From: Cystobasidiopsis lactophilus
Taxonomy: Eukaryota > Basidiomycota > Agaricostilbomycetes > Agaricostilbales > Chionosphaeraceae
Length of the DNA stretch: 64,000 nucleotides
Reading direction: 5' to 3'
Assembly (NCBI GenBank): GCA_001599975.1
Contig: BCIO01000002.1
Coordinates: 496,001-560,000 of the forward strand
Each line of letters begins with the position of its first letter. Within the stretch, counting starts at the first letter, position 1. The position numbers and the translations under genes were made by a program. This document shows positions 21,001-33,528 of this stretch, piece by piece. A model generated the notes under the pieces. That model saw only the letters and a program-made list of their open reading frames with translations, was not told the DNA's origin and did not search any database.

Positions 21001-23510
21001 TTGGATCAAGAACCTGAGGCATACAATGAAACAGCCAGCCCAGCGCATCAGCAAGACTTGGCCACCTTCGACCCGCTGCCTAACCTGCTCGTCTCCACTT
21101 CCAAAGGCGCTCCCACGAAGCCGAGGCCCAGCTTGAGGCTGTCCAGTCCCAGCGCATCGTCATCGTCGTCAACTCAGCCGCGATCGTCTCTAAACAAGGG
21201 CTCGGTGCTCCTCCAATTCGAGGCACGCCTGGACTCGAGTCCGGCTAGGGCTGGCGGGGCACTTTGCCAACCGCACTGCTCGAGGTTAGGCAGCACGAGC
21301 AGCCGGTCCTACACGTCGCGCTCTACCGTGCCCGTGACCGAAGGTTGCTTTTTAAGCCGGCGAGGCGAACAAGCTGCCCTTCGCTTCCACTGGAGGTCTC
21401 GAGATCTGGATCCAGTCAGTCCTTCCCTGTGAAGGCCACTAAGGCAACGCTCAAGGAGGAGTGCAGTGACGCATCGGACGGCTGGAGCTTGGGCGCAAAC
21501 CAAATGGGCCAGCGAGGCCTGATTCCTTGCGGCTTGTACCGCTATGCTTTCTCGAGGGCGAAGAGCTCTCGCCTGACATCACCGACGCGCCCACCAACAG
21601 CTCGGTCACCGACGAGCCCACCAATAGCTCGGTTGAGACTGTCGAGATTGAGGGCGTCAGTTTCGAGCTCGCCACGCCGCCATTGGTGTCGCCCCAACAA
21701 TCTGTTTTCCTCAAGCTTGAAGACACACCTCTCACCAGTTCAGACTTTGTCCTTCCTCGTGAGGAGGATATAGACCTGACGGGTTGGAACGCCCTCAACC
21801 TGACCGTCGCCACGATGCCGGCAGAGGAGGACGACTCGCCCCTGTCCATCTCGCGAGCCGCCGAAAAGCTCAACGACCTGTTCGCCAACAACACTGCTTT
21901 GCATCAAGAGTACGGTGGTCTGCCACCTTCCTCGCGTGGAGCACCGCTTCCGGTCTCGCTCCGAAACAAATCGCCACCCATGCCCCAAGAGGCCGGAAAT
22001 CTTTCCCGAGCATATGCCCAACCTGCAGCCACTACCACCCGAGTTCCCACATTTGAAACGCAGTGCTTCGCAGAAGAAGCGAGATCTGGAGCGGCAGTTA
22101 GCATCTTCCTCGGTGAAGATCCAAGGGCTGGTGCGGAACTCGGTCAAGGCAAAGAAGCAGCGAACGGGTGGATGGGCGTCCAGCGGGGCTGAAAAGTGGG
22201 TGTGCTCGACCAAGGAGTTCTCGAAGGCCGAAAGGAAGAAGCTCAACATCACGGCCGTGGGTGCTGCGGACGCTGGGGCGCAAGACCAAGCTTTTGTCAT
22301 TGGGGTGGGTCCCTCGACCTCGCCCTCTGGTCAGCATTGATCGAATATCTGTCTCGGATGCTCAGGGAGGTCCAACCTGGAAGCAAACGCGGGAGACCTA
22401 CTCGGCCCAAATCTCAGAAGCCGTCAACGGACTCGACTCTCGGGGCGCTACCATCACCTTATTCAAAATCCAGACTTCCATTGAAAGTCTAACATCCACC
22501 GCTGAAGCATTCTCTGTGCTCCCGACGCTTCTCCCAATTCGTCTTGCTGGACACTTTCCTGCAACACCACTTCAGCGCCCTTCTCCTGCCGCCTCTACCC
22601 TCCAAGCGCGCCATTGGCCGATTCAAAGCCGAGTTTGTGGAATTGCGAAGGCGAGATTTGAATCGCTGGCTCCAACGCGTGCTCGAGGTGTCCCCTTTGT
22701 TCAACTCGGCCATCCTACAAAATTTTCTCAAGGCAGACCATGTTCGTCTTTTTGTCACGCTCCCATCAGTTATATCTCATCAAGTGGATATGTGCTTCGA
22801 CAGTCGGAATGGGAATGCGACCTCCAAGCTTCCCTCGATATCCCACCTGGGTCCTTCCTCTTTGACCGCATCTTGCACCCAGAGTTCAACGTGGACCCCA
22901 TCGAAGTCGGCCAAGAAACGTCCCAACTCTCTTCTTTCCTCGAAGCTGGCGAGCGAGAGGGATTGCTGGCTGGCACTGAAGCTGGCTTGGCCAAGTTTCG
23001 AAACGCCACCCAAGGTCAGTCCTAGCTCTCATTTGACTCATATCCTTGGCACAATTTTTGACGATATTTGAGGCACAGGCTACTCCGAGGAGCTCGAGAA
23101 AACCGCCAGGTTGCTCACAACAAGATCACCTCCACGTCGAGCTCGCCTGAAAAGCATTGCTGGCGGGACAATTGCTCCGGTTCGTTCCTTCCTTGCTGGC
23201 TCCTTCCTTCGTAAAATGTTTCAACTCAGATACTTGGCGTCGTTAGATTGCACCACGCTCTCCCACAAAGTCCACTCGGCATCGCAAGCCCTCTTGGTCG
23301 AGCTGTCCTAGCAAGTCCAAGAGCAGGCCAAGGAGCTGGTCGTCCCTTTTACTCGCCACCTCGGGCTGATGGGACACTCTGCTCTGCGCACCTTCTCGGA
23401 ACGAGACCAAGAAGGTCTCAGCTGGTGGCGATCCTCTCGCGCATGGGCGCCGCGGCTCTCTCTCTCTTGGGCCACCACCTGGCAGCCGTACGAGGGCACA
23501 AGCCATGAGC
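21001..23510 (+). CDS. SH3-PX(-BAR) sorting-nexin-like protein (SNX9-type), exons unresolved
   Basis: Endosomal/endocytic membrane-remodelling protein by family. Visible domains: the end of an SH3 domain at about 21455-21530 (EECSDASDGWSLGANQMGQR, then GLIP); a long polar, proline- and acid-rich linker (21540-22200); the start of a PX domain (GPTWKQTRETYSAQI, TLFKIQTS); the PX core at 22510-22745 (SLCSRRFSQFVLLDTFLQHH, PPLPSKRAIGRFKAEF, then VELRRRDLNRWLQRVLE), with the phosphoinositide-binding RRFSxF and PPLPxK motifs; and after an intron near 23025-23078, GYSEELEKTARLL, which resembles the start of a BAR domain. Exons lie in all three frames. The 5' end, the SH3 start and the C-terminus are not resolved, and I cannot exclude internal damage. 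Confidence 0.55.
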
Positions 23511-24183
23511 ATGTAAAGAAGCGCATCTCTCGCGCATTTCCATTTCACAACCAGGCAAAGAACATTGGCTTAACGCCTCGGCGCCGTGTGGAGGAAAACA
23601 GCGGTACAAGGTGTCATGCTTTGGTTCTACAGGAAGGGACAAGACAAAAGAGGCACAGTATCAACCTGCGAGAGAGAAAAGGAGGCGGGTGAGCGCGGTA
23701 GCCAAGCAAGCGAGGGACACGAGAAACCCTCACTTTTTTTATTTTATTTGGTTGAGGGAGCGTTTGTTGGGCACATCAAGAAGCAATCTGTGGGCACACG
23801 CGTGTGTCTGAGTGGTGAGCAAACACAAGGCCAGAGCCGGGGGGGAAAGACCAACGTTGGAAGCCGAAAGACACACAGGTGGCAAAGGATATCGGACAGG
23901 TGAGGTGGGCCCAGCTGGCCCTTTTGGGTGGTTGTGCTTTACAAGGGTTGGGTGTGGCGGCCAAGGCCGAAGAGGAGGGAGGGAGGAAGAGGAGGAGGGT
24001 GCGACAGCGTCGGAGAAGTGGGCGTATCAATTGTCATCGGGCTCGTAGTCGCCCCAAAGAGAAGCCAGGCTGCCGGCGTCAAACCGTCCCCGCGTCTTCT
24101 TGCAGGAGAAGTGCCCAATCGCGTGCGACTGGACTGCGAATGCCCTCGCCGCCGGGGAACAGGAGCACTGGCGAGCAACCATG
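23511..24183. other. Intergenic between convergent genes
   Basis: 3' regions of the sorting-nexin-like gene and the minus-strand unknown gene. Purine-rich gaggagggaggaagagg tract at about 23965-24000; no gene recognised. Confidence 0.4.
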
Positions 24184-27100
24184 TCAACTCGGCCTCTCGT
24201 ACGAGCAGCACAGCCAGCAAGAAGAGCCACGTACGGTTGAAAGACGATATAGACAAGGGCTAAAAGAACCTTCAACGATGCTGGCGGGTAGAGGAGGGTC
24301 GAACGATTTGAGATAGTCGTGGGAAAGAGTCCGGGAAGACGCGGTGAAATTTGAAAGTCCGCGATCTTGGCGGTCGAGGGAGGGAATCGTGGAGTGGTCA
24401 ACAAGGATAGCCTTTGGGCAGGACTTCTGCACGCAGAGAAAGCTTTGCGCTGAGGCCGACATGGCGAGCTGCTGCATAGTGGCGAAAGCCACCTCTTCCT
24501 TGTGCGTTTTCTCCAATGAGGCGAACTAAGCCGAATGAGATAAGCATGTGAAGAGAAGTACGGCAAAGAAAGAGTCACATCTGAATCCGTACAGACGGCA
24601 GCACAGACAAAAACTATCGAGAGGCAAGCGTGGATTGCGCGAGCGCAATCGGCAGGAAGGGCACCTTCGGGGATTCGTGATAGCTGATGGGCCATAAGAC
24701 AAGTTGCAAAGGCGGCAGGCTGTTCAGCTCGGGCCAGTACCACGATGGTGGTGAGGGTGAAGACGTAGACGCTTCTGCAAAGGGTGTCGTCGACTTCTCC
24801 CTTTTCCGAGTGGTGGGACAGTACCGTCTGTCCAATGCAAAATGCAGGTTGGTTAGGCTTGTCTGGACGCCTAAGCGCAAACAGTGAGGCCGCACCTTGA
24901 GAAAGAGAACGCCATCCTGAAGCCATTGGACGGCAAGCAAGTCTTTAAGAGATGTCTGGGCACCCCAGGCTGTGTTGGAGTCGAGGAATTGCAGAAGCAG
25001 GCCATACGCTGTGTCTTGCACCAAAGCTGACGGGTCGCCCAGCCGCTGTAGCTGCTCGTCCATTTCTGTGAGGACATCGGCCAACACTAGTTCCTCGGAC
25101 CGCAGCTGTGCCCGTCTCTCGCGCGCTTCGTGTTGTGAGTCCCCGAGCGCGACCGACTCAGGCTTTGGACCAAGGAGGGGAACGGGGTCGTAGCTGTCTC
25201 CAGTGCGCGCGAGGAAAAAAATGCTGGCCGGGGAGGCCGTCTGTCGCGTGCGAGCATAATTGAACTTTTTCGGACTCGCTGTAAGCAGCACATGGCTTCA
25301 GCTGTGTACGAAAGACATGCTGAACATTTTGCTCACAACGGGTGCTAAGGCGATCCTTGCTCGATAGTTTCCAATTGTGAAAGCGCGCTGCCACCTCGGC
25401 GGAGATTGGATCCAGCAAAGCCATCTGCTTGTGCGCCACGTCTGTCACAGCGGCTCGCAAAGGACTAGATTGGGCGATGGCTTCCACAGGATCGTAAACG
25501 CAATCTGCGTCCGTGTGGTCGATCTTGACTTTGGGGCACCCCTGGGGGTGGCGCTGCACCGCCGTTTCCATTACGGTTCGATGCTGGAACATGAGCTTGG
25601 CCAGCGCCATAGATTGAGCTGTCTCGTTTGGCCTTGTTGTAGTTGCCTGAATCATTCGCTGCAAGCCGACAGGATCTTCAGAAGAGTGTATGACGAGGCC
25701 AAGAGAAAGGTAGGTGACCTACGATATCGAAGTCTGCGATTCCAATGGTGCTGAAATTGCGCAATCGGCCAGCCTCGTTGGTCGGTTCGACGGAGGGTTC
25801 GACGGAGGGCTCAAAGCTATTCTTGAGTTGCTGGATGACGGCGTTGGCCCGATCCTTGAGGAAGGGCAGAACCTGCCGGTAGAACTGATTTCTCGGGTCG
25901 GGGACCTGGCCGTCGGGAAAGTGGAATAAGACGTCGGCGTCACCGGGGTCGCAACGAGATAGGTCGGGTAGGCGTTGATTTAAGCGAGCCGTTTCCTCGG
26001 CGGAGTAGAAGGGCTCGACGGCGGGCCCGCCTTTGGCCAGAGGCGCGAAGAAGAGAGGAGCAAAGCGCGACCAGGCGACAGAAAAGGTGTGCTTCGAAAA
26101 TTCCGTCTCTTGAAAGAGCGGCGTGTTGGGCAGGCCGGCCTGCAGGGTGGCGATGCCCACGAGCTCGTTTACCAGTGAATTTGCGACTGGTAGACCAATT
26201 GCGGATTGGAGGTAACCGAGAAAGTCGGGCTCGGCCAGCTTGCTTTTGCCAGCGTCAGGCAGGCCAACACGGGCTGCCAGCGGGTTGGCGAGGAGGCCCG
26301 CATAGAGCGATTCGATGGCTTTGTAACTTCCCAGGCGCGAGTTGACCAGCTTGCGAGCGGTGACCGTTGCGAAGTTGTCTTGCACCGTGTTGATCGCCTT
26401 TTCAGGGATGAGAGTGCCGGTGCGGGCTGCTTCCCGGAGCGTCTCAAAGTCCAATCGAAGGTTGCCGTAGGCGGCCACAGCGTCATTCTGACCTTGGGCT
26501 GTTTGGCCCGGCACATAAAGGATCATGCCCGCTTTGGCCAGGGCATAGAGCGCCGCTGACACTCGTCGTCGGTCTAGGGGCTTCCACTTGGCCGAACTTC
26601 ACACAGAGTCAGACGAGATGGGGCGTACAACCAAATCGGAGCCCACTTTTCGAGCAGATGTGCCAAGAATGACACGGATGCTTGAAGCAGCTGCTGAGTG
26701 TTGGAACTCTGGTCATGCATGCTCGCGTCAGCACCGTCTCGAGCAAAGGTGATGGACGAAGATGAAAACTTGCCAAATCAGTGCTCGTTGAAGTACGCGT
26801 GACGGCTGATTTGAGGGAAGCCGCCAGCGTTGGGTCTGTGATCTGTCGAGGGATGCGTACTTCACGGTCCCCACGTCGCTTGACGGTGACCAAGTCTGCC
26901 TTAATGCTCGCTAGCGCACTTTGGGATTCGCCGAGCAAAGGGGCCAAGCAGTCGGGGAAGTCCTGCGAAAAAAAGGAAACAAATGAGAAAATGGAAGCAC
27001 GGCTTGAGAGATCGGTGTCTACCTTCGACGTGTCCTGGTCGGAATGGAGATCGGTCTCTATCGTAAGGTCCAGATCGTCGTCCTCGTTCATGTCCTCGTC

Positions 27101-27869
27101 CATGTCCTCCTCCTCATCTGCGCCGCGGTCTGCAACTTCATAGTCCTCGTCCGAGTCCACCGCCTTCCTCTTTCCCAGCACCTTGGCCGAGAGCCCGGAC
27201 GCAGGCGCAGGCCCAGGTGTCTTGGAGGCGGGCCGGGTTTGGCTTTCAAGGCGGGCAGAAATGGTTGCTGTGTTTCCTGTTGATGAGCAGCATCCTTGGC
27301 GAAGCGGAGAGGGGCTTGCCTATCGGAGGAGCTTCTACAGAGCAGGATGATGGCATTGGTCAGCTAGGGTGCGGAAAACAAAAGAGGGGCCAGCACGAAC
27401 CGGCGACGCCGCCTTCAAGGTAGGCTTCTAGGACTTTGGCGGCCTGGGTTGCGGCCGCGCGGCGAGGACGACTGCTAGTTTGGAAGTGTTGTGGCACATT
27501 TTCGGTGAGAGCGTCGCCAGAATCTGGCGTGGGAGAATTGAGGATGAAGGGCGCCTTGGTCGCCAAGTCGTCCTCGGACACGGAGACCACGGAGACGTCG
27601 GCAGGAGAGGTCGACCGATTCCTCGCCTCTACATCTTCCATGATAACATCTCTGCAGGCAGCCCAGTGCGGCACGTCAGTGAACAGGGCAAGCGTCAAGT
27701 CAAAAGGGAGCCGCGGGACGCACTCGTCGACGCTTGGTCCCCATGATGGCGAGCGCGAGCGGTGCACAGCGATGCTTGAGCTTGCTTTGCTGGCCAGCAC
27801 GAGCGCCGCAGATCTGACCTCAGCGCAGAGCGACTCGAAGAGTGCGTCGTCTGCGGCTCGCTCGTCCAT
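24184..27869 (-). CDS. Unrecognised multi-exon protein(s) with acidic N-terminal region
   Basis: One long gene or two adjacent ones; I do not recognise the family. From the ATG at 27869: an N-terminal exon (MDERAADDALFESLCAEVRS ... SSRPRRAAATQAAKVLEAYL), a KRKAVDSDEDYEV segment with a strongly acidic tract (DEEEDMDEDMNEDDDLDLTI), a clean intron (gtagac...cgcag) and a helical block (DFPDCLAPLLGESQSALASI). The block ending LLEKWAPIW may splice, through a very short (32-nt) intron, into WKPLDRRRVSAALYALAKAG at about 26570, which would make it one protein of over 1000 residues; otherwise the first gene ends at 26574. The second part is helix-rich and HEAT-like (for example LVQDTAYGLLLQFLDSNTAW). 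Nuclear location is plausible from the acidic and basic tracts but unproven. Confidence 0.5.
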
Positions 27870-28059
27870 GTTTTTGCCCCCCTTGGCGCGCCAGCAGACC
27901 TGGGTCCGGCCTGCGTGAGGGAGTCTGCTTCAGCAAACGTCTGCTTCTTTGAGGCCGGCAGAAGTCACCTTCGCAGTGGCTGGCTGAGACCAACCGAGCG
28001 AGCGGCGCGGCCGGCCTTTGTTGCATGAGCGGCGCCCACTTTTGCCAGTGGTCCGCGAC

Positions 28060-29773
28060 ATGGCCGCCATCGAGACCATCCTCGACTCGCTGGAAAGCAT
28101 CGCGCTGCTGTACAAGGGCGCGCGGGAGCGCGAGGACCGCCTGAGAACGGTGCGTCCAGACTGTCGCGAGCCCCTTGGAGTCCAACTTCATCTGAGGCGA
28201 GCCCCCAGGAGAACGCCGAGCTGAAAGCACAGGTGCAATGATTGTCTTCGCAGAAACAACGGTCAGCGCTGAAGAGGCTGCTCAGTTGAGGCTTTCGAGA
28301 AGCACGACGTCTGGCATGAATGCAGCCGTCGAAGCTTCACCACCATCGGCTGCCCTGGACTTGAGTCCGCAGCCATCGCCTTTCGCAAGCTCGAGACAGG
28401 TCAGACCAGAAGGGCACCATGGGACCAACCCTGCAAGCCACAGTCCGATCGAGGCACTACTGGCAGCTGGCGCGGCGGCGTCTCGAGCCCGCGAAGGAAG
28501 GCAGTCGGTGAGCGCGTGCGAGCCTGTCATTGTCGCTTAAACGGCGCTGATTTCTTGGTGCCAGGACTCGCTGGAGCCAACAGAGAACGAAGACGATTCG
28601 TGAGCCGTGTCTCACCTCGCGGCATCCGGGCCCGCCTTCCCCTAACCTTGCGCTTCAGCTTGACCTTCAGCGACGACGCCAGCATCGGCACCCCCGTCAC
28701 CACAAAAGTGCGCATCAGCCTGACCATCAGCCAAGGGCTGGACCAAGCCTTTGCCAGAAGGCCAGCCGGTTCAGAGCACTGGGAAGAGACGGTACGTTTG
28801 CCCTCTTCTCCTCGCAGTGGCACTTCCTCATACGACCGTCTGCAGCTGGAGAAGCTTGGCATCGAGGTCGTCCAGAGCGAGGAGGAGGTGCGTCTTCCTG
28901 CGCTGCCGCGCTCGCCTCTGGTCCCGGGCCCGAAGAGCTCAAGCTCGAAGAGCGACCAGGCCGACTATTTCGTCGACACCTTCACCGCCGCCAGTCCCTG
29001 CTTGCTGGTCGCCCTCAAGACCAGCAGCGCCTTCGTCAAGTCTGGTTGGATCAGGGCAATGGTGTCCAAGCGTCAGCATATCCCAAGTCAGTTAACCCCG
29101 TTTGTTCGTTTCTGGGCAAGTCAGATTGACGTGGACCCGCAGTCGACAGCTACTTGGTCACGTCGGCCACAATCAACGGCAACGTCATCGACCTGGCGGA
29201 GCTTGCCAAGCGGACGAAGAACTACGGCATCTTCACCGACGAAACATTCTACGTCGACATGACCGGCGCCAATCGGGCCATTTACGCAGCCGTTATCCGC
29301 CATCACAGCGGGACCGTGGGTTGGGTCACTGACAAAGGTTTGGCCACATGCTGATGAGGGACTTGCAGGTGCTTCCCTTTGTGCCTGACCGACCGAAAAC
29401 CGAGGTGCACATCATTGGCGACAACTCCACGAGCGTGGCCGCCTACACCCGAGCCAAGTTCGACGTCTACCGCTACGACCTGGTCAAGGACTTTGTGCGT
29501 TTCCGCCTCTCTTGCCTTTGCCAGGAGAGAACCAACCTAGGTTCCTCCTCCCCTTAGGTCCTGACGCGACCGCCCGAAGCCATCTACTACGCCACCATGG
29601 CGCGCTACAAGATCGACCCTCCCAAATTCCACTCTGCCGCCGTCGACCTCAACTCGGCCCGCTCACGCCGCAGCTCGACCGCCAGCTCCTCCTCGTCGTC
29701 TTCCTCCGCGCCTGGCTCACCTGCGTCGGCTGCTTCGGCTGCTTCAGGACGCTCTTTCCGTGTGCGGCGTTGA
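28060..29773 (+). CDS. Hypothetical protein with N-terminal coiled coil
   Basis: Not recognised. Start at 28060 (MAAIETILDSLESIALLYKG), exon end 28150, intron to 28208, then ENAELKAQ continuing a short coiled coil. Later exons hold a low-complexity serine/proline stretch, a segment LPALPRSPLVPGPKSSSSKS, and a better conserved-looking C-terminal half: DSYLVTSATINGNVIDLAEL, TDETFYVDMTGANRAIYAAV, PDRPKTEVHIIGDNSTSVAA and RYDLVKD, followed by TRPPEAIYYATMARYKIDPP and a serine-rich tail ending SFRVRR (stop 29771-29773). At least five introns. Frames between 28233 and 28800 are not fully reconciled. A mixed alpha/beta fold is likely, but I cannot name it. Confidence 0.5.
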
Positions 29774-30099
29774 TTGGGAAAGGCTTTGGGCACTTGACCT
29801 CGGATTCGGATTCAGATTGAAGGGCCGCTGGGCTTTTTGTCAAAGTGGCGGCCGAACACGGGTCAACGAACCGATTGAAATGTACTACCACCCCCGGTTG
29901 GCTCCCGTAATTTGTTCGAACTCTCTTGAGCTGGCGCGGGTGGCGAATTTCGGCTGTTGCGCCTCGCCGGCCATTGCGAATACGGCTTCAGCCTGCGACG
30001 CCGTCTACTGCTATTGGTCTTTTCTGATTCAGCGTGCTTCCTAGGTGGCAGGTGCGGCCAGCGGCGCCAGCCAGATCCATCTCGCGGTGTGCCTTCAAT

Positions 30100-33027
30100 G
30101 ATAAATCGAATTTTGAAGTTCAAGGGCCACTGTTCGGCTGGCTGGTGGCTCAACCAGAAGTTCTGCGGCTCGGAGATTGAAGCAGATGGTGTCGTTGGAG
30201 CTGGTTCGAGCGAGGGAGGGTGCGAGGATTGGATTGCCTGGAGCAGCTGGATGACTCCTGGAGCCAGTTCTTCGCCTGGCTGCCTTGCCTCCTTTACGCT
30301 GTGGGTAGACTCTCCCTCCATCCCAGAAGGTGCTCATTGCTGCTTTCAGATGTCCTTTTCGTTCTGTGCTGCCCTTCGTTCGCGCCTTTTGCGGCGGGCT
30401 CGAGCATTTCCGAGGTCAAGGGCATGCTCTCTGGCTTCTGGCTTTATGATCGACGGCTATCTCAGCCTACGTACACTGGCGATCAAGAGTATCGCTTTTG
30501 GTGCGTAAAGTCAAGTCGCTTCGTTGAGCAACGTGTCCAGTCTTTGGCCATCGCATCTGGCCTGTCGGTCGGCAAGGAGGGCCCGCCCGTTCACATGGCC
30601 TGCTGTATCGGCAATGCCGTCGGACGCATGTTAGATCGCTTTGAACGAAGCAGCCGTAAGTAAGCCTTCGCCTACTGGGTCGATGTCCTGAGCTAAACTC
30701 TCGGGATCAGTGCGCATGCGGGAGATCGTGGCGGCCAGCTCAGCAGCTGGCGGCGCAGTTACCTCTGGGCCGCCTATTGGCGGTGCACTTTTGGCGCTAG
30801 AGTCGAGGCTGCCCAGAGCCGATGCGGGCGTGAGCAAACCATGGTCACCGGGAAATGATGCCTTTCCCATCAAAGCCATGTGGCCGAGCTTCTGTTCCCT
30901 GATGGCGACAGTCACACTAGCAGTTCGTTTTTCTTGTTTGGAGATCAAATGTCTTGATCCGAGCGCTTTGCAGGCCATGAACTCCTTTCGCGCTTCCGCA
31001 CGGGGAAGCTCGTTCCCTTCCAGGTCTCCTACGACCGCGACTGGCACTTCTTCGAAGCTGGATTCTTTATCGTGATTGGGATCTTTGGGGTGAAGTCTAC
31101 TCTTGGACAGTACTGGAATGGCGCTGAATGCAGTCGCAGGATCTGTATGGCGCCTTCGTGATCCAGTACAACTTTCAGGAGCAGTCTTTCTGGAGGAACC
31201 ACTTGGACGCCTACGGCCTGGCAGAAGCAGCGACACTGGCAGCGCTGACCGCCTTCTTTGGCCACTTCAACAAATTCTTGCGCATCGACATGACCGAGTC
31301 GCTGGACCTCCTCTTTCGAGAGTGCGAGAAGGGCGGCGACCATGACGATCTTTGCCAGTAAGCTCCATTTGGATGGGATCACGGTGTCTAACTGAGGCCT
31401 GGACCAAGATCGTGGGCACAATGGCGCATGATCAACTCGCTCCCTTTGGCCACTGTGCTCCGAACCTGCCTAGTCATCGTCTCTTATGGCTGCAATGGTT
31501 CCTGCCGGTATCTTTGGCTCCATCAATGGCAGTCGGCGCTACACTCGGACGCATGGTCGGCATCCTCGTCAAGGCGGCCTACCGGTGGGTGCCCGCCCTA
31601 ATCAGAACCTCGCTCGGACCGCGCTCTAAAATCACGCAGGGCATATCCTCACGCCGCCATCTTTGCGGCCTGCGATCCCGAAAAGCCTTGCATTACTGCA
31701 GGGACTTGTGCGTTTCTGGGAGCGGCTGCTGCTTTGTCGTGAGCTTTCAAATAGCCCACTTTGCGAGCCAGTTTCTCACTCCTCAAGCTTGCAGTGGCAT
31801 CATGCGAATCGCAGTGACGGTTGTAGTTGTCATGGCTGAGCTGGCCGGCGCTTTGACCTACATCCCGCCAACGATGGTACGTTCCTAATGCCCTACTTTC
31901 CTGAAGAACTCTATAGCCGACTACCAAATACAGATTGTTGTGATGGTGACCAAGGCCGTCAGCGAGTTTTTCGGCAAACGTGGCATCGCGGACCAAGCCA
32001 TCAAGTTCAATGGCTTCCCGGCGCTCGAAAAAGAGGACATGGCTTTCAATGCTCCTAGTGCGCCCCTTCTGTTGATCGGTTATTTAACAAAGAGCTCAGG
32101 TGATGTGACAGTTGCCAACATCATGCAGCGCGAGATCGAACCTTTGTTGGCGAGGACGATGACCCTCGCTGAGCTAGGTTGGGCTAACCTCTCCACCGTT
32201 TGCCTAGTCTTGCTCACAGTCGGATACGTTGACAGAGCACCGCCTAAAATCGACTGAATATCGAGGGTTTCCGATCGTCGAGAGCATCGCACACCCCACC
32301 CTCCTTGGCTACATTTGACCGCGACGCGCTATCCCAGGCCCTACGTTTGTTCCTCGCGCCCTCTTATCTTCTTCTCAATAGCTTATGATGCGTCAACAGA
32401 GACTGTGCCCGAAGTCCGGCTGGCCAGGCCCGACGCCCTCTGCTGCTTCTCTGCCGCACCAAGTGGCGATCCCGAATCCCACGCCGCCTCTGCCTCTCAG
32501 TCCACCTCCTTAGATTTCACCTCTTTCGTCAATGAGGTCCGGATCCTCCCTCTTCATTGCCCTTTGTGTTCCAAGGCTTACAGCCTTGACTGCCGTGAAC
32601 AGACTCCGTTGGCTGTCTCGCCCCGCCAACCCATCGAGATCGTCTCTGAGCTATTCAGAACTATGGGGTGCGCCAGCGGCCTTCTTTTGATGATCTCATT
32701 GGAGACTTAGTCGTCGTATACAATATTGCACAGGCCTCGCATCATCTTTGTGGAAGACCGCGGCTTCCTGGTGGGCCTGCTGACGGCCAAGGCTCTTCTC
32801 AAGCAGGCGCTGCTTCTCGTGCACCGGGATGAGTCCAGCGTGTCCTCCGTTCCCATCAACGAGCGGGGAGACGCCAGTCAGGGCTGTACGAGCTCTTCAA
32901 GGGTGCCTTGGTCGCCAGCTCGCCTACCACTTCCTTTTCACCTGGGATTTCAACAACATCTACCGAGCAAGAGAGGGAAGAGGGCGGTGTCGAAGGCCTA
33001 GATCAAACAACTCCCAGGAAAAGATGA
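30100..33027 (+). pseudogene. Voltage-gated chloride channel (CLC/GEF1-like), frame-disrupted
   Basis: Clear CLC chloride channel/transporter of fungal GEF1 type: GHCSAGWWLNQKFC, PFAAGSSISEVKGMLSG, MIDGYLSLRTLAIKS, GLSVGKEGPPVHMACCIGNA (gating Glu kept in GKEGP), SSAAGGAVTSGPPIGGALLA, SYDRDWHFFEAGFFIVIGIF, FLRIDMTESLDLLFRECEKG, TVLRTCLVIVSYGC, IMRIAVTVVVVMAEL, and CBS regions (DVTVANIMQREIEPLLA; PRQPIEIVSELFRTMGPRII). Most introns are intact. However, a 7-bp tandem duplication (tctggct twice, about 30428-30442) and an 8-bp near-duplication around 30989 shift the frame, and single-base shifts appear near 31490, 31510 and 32315. The pore motif is GSSISE rather than GSGISE, and the N-terminus is not found. 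The gene therefore looks decayed; assembly error could explain only the one-base shifts. Confidence 0.7.
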
Positions 33028-33140
33028 TCTAGCACCACTTGGCCCTTCATCTTAAGTCTGGTGCGTCGAACTATTGTCGGTCTCTTTTGTAAGCTCCAAA
33101 CTTAAAAGAGAGGCACCAGGGGACTGGTCACATGCGGCTT
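32774..33140 (+). repeat. Dispersed repeat: CLC 3' end and flank, second copy
   Basis: Partner of the fragment at 18720-19130. Similarity covers the last coding part and about 110 bp of 3' flank, with scattered substitutions and a 22-bp length difference. Confidence 0.6.
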
Positions 33141-33528
33141 CCTGGGGTTCAAGCCGGTCAGATCTCGCTGGTCGGTGGCAAACATTGGATTTGCCGTCCG
33201 CCTGCCCAGATGCGCCGACGCTTTGCATTGGAACTTTAGAATGGACCTGTGTAACGCGCTTGGGCGGTGTTGAGGGCGTCTCCGTGTTTTCGGCCACGAA
33301 AAAAAAGAGGTCGACTTTCGCCTCCCCTCGATTTATAGACCCGCCCGCCCCCTTTGGCCCATGCCTCCATCGACATTATGCCTCTAAGCAGTATGCGATG
33401 AGACGAGAGGGGCAAAAAGATAGCCAGCAGAGCCTGCGAGCCGCAATCTCCAGCTGTCTCGTCCAAAACTCGTCGGATCTCCCCCGGATCGCTCTCAATC
33501 GCCTCCAAACGTCGTAGGAGCAAAAAAG

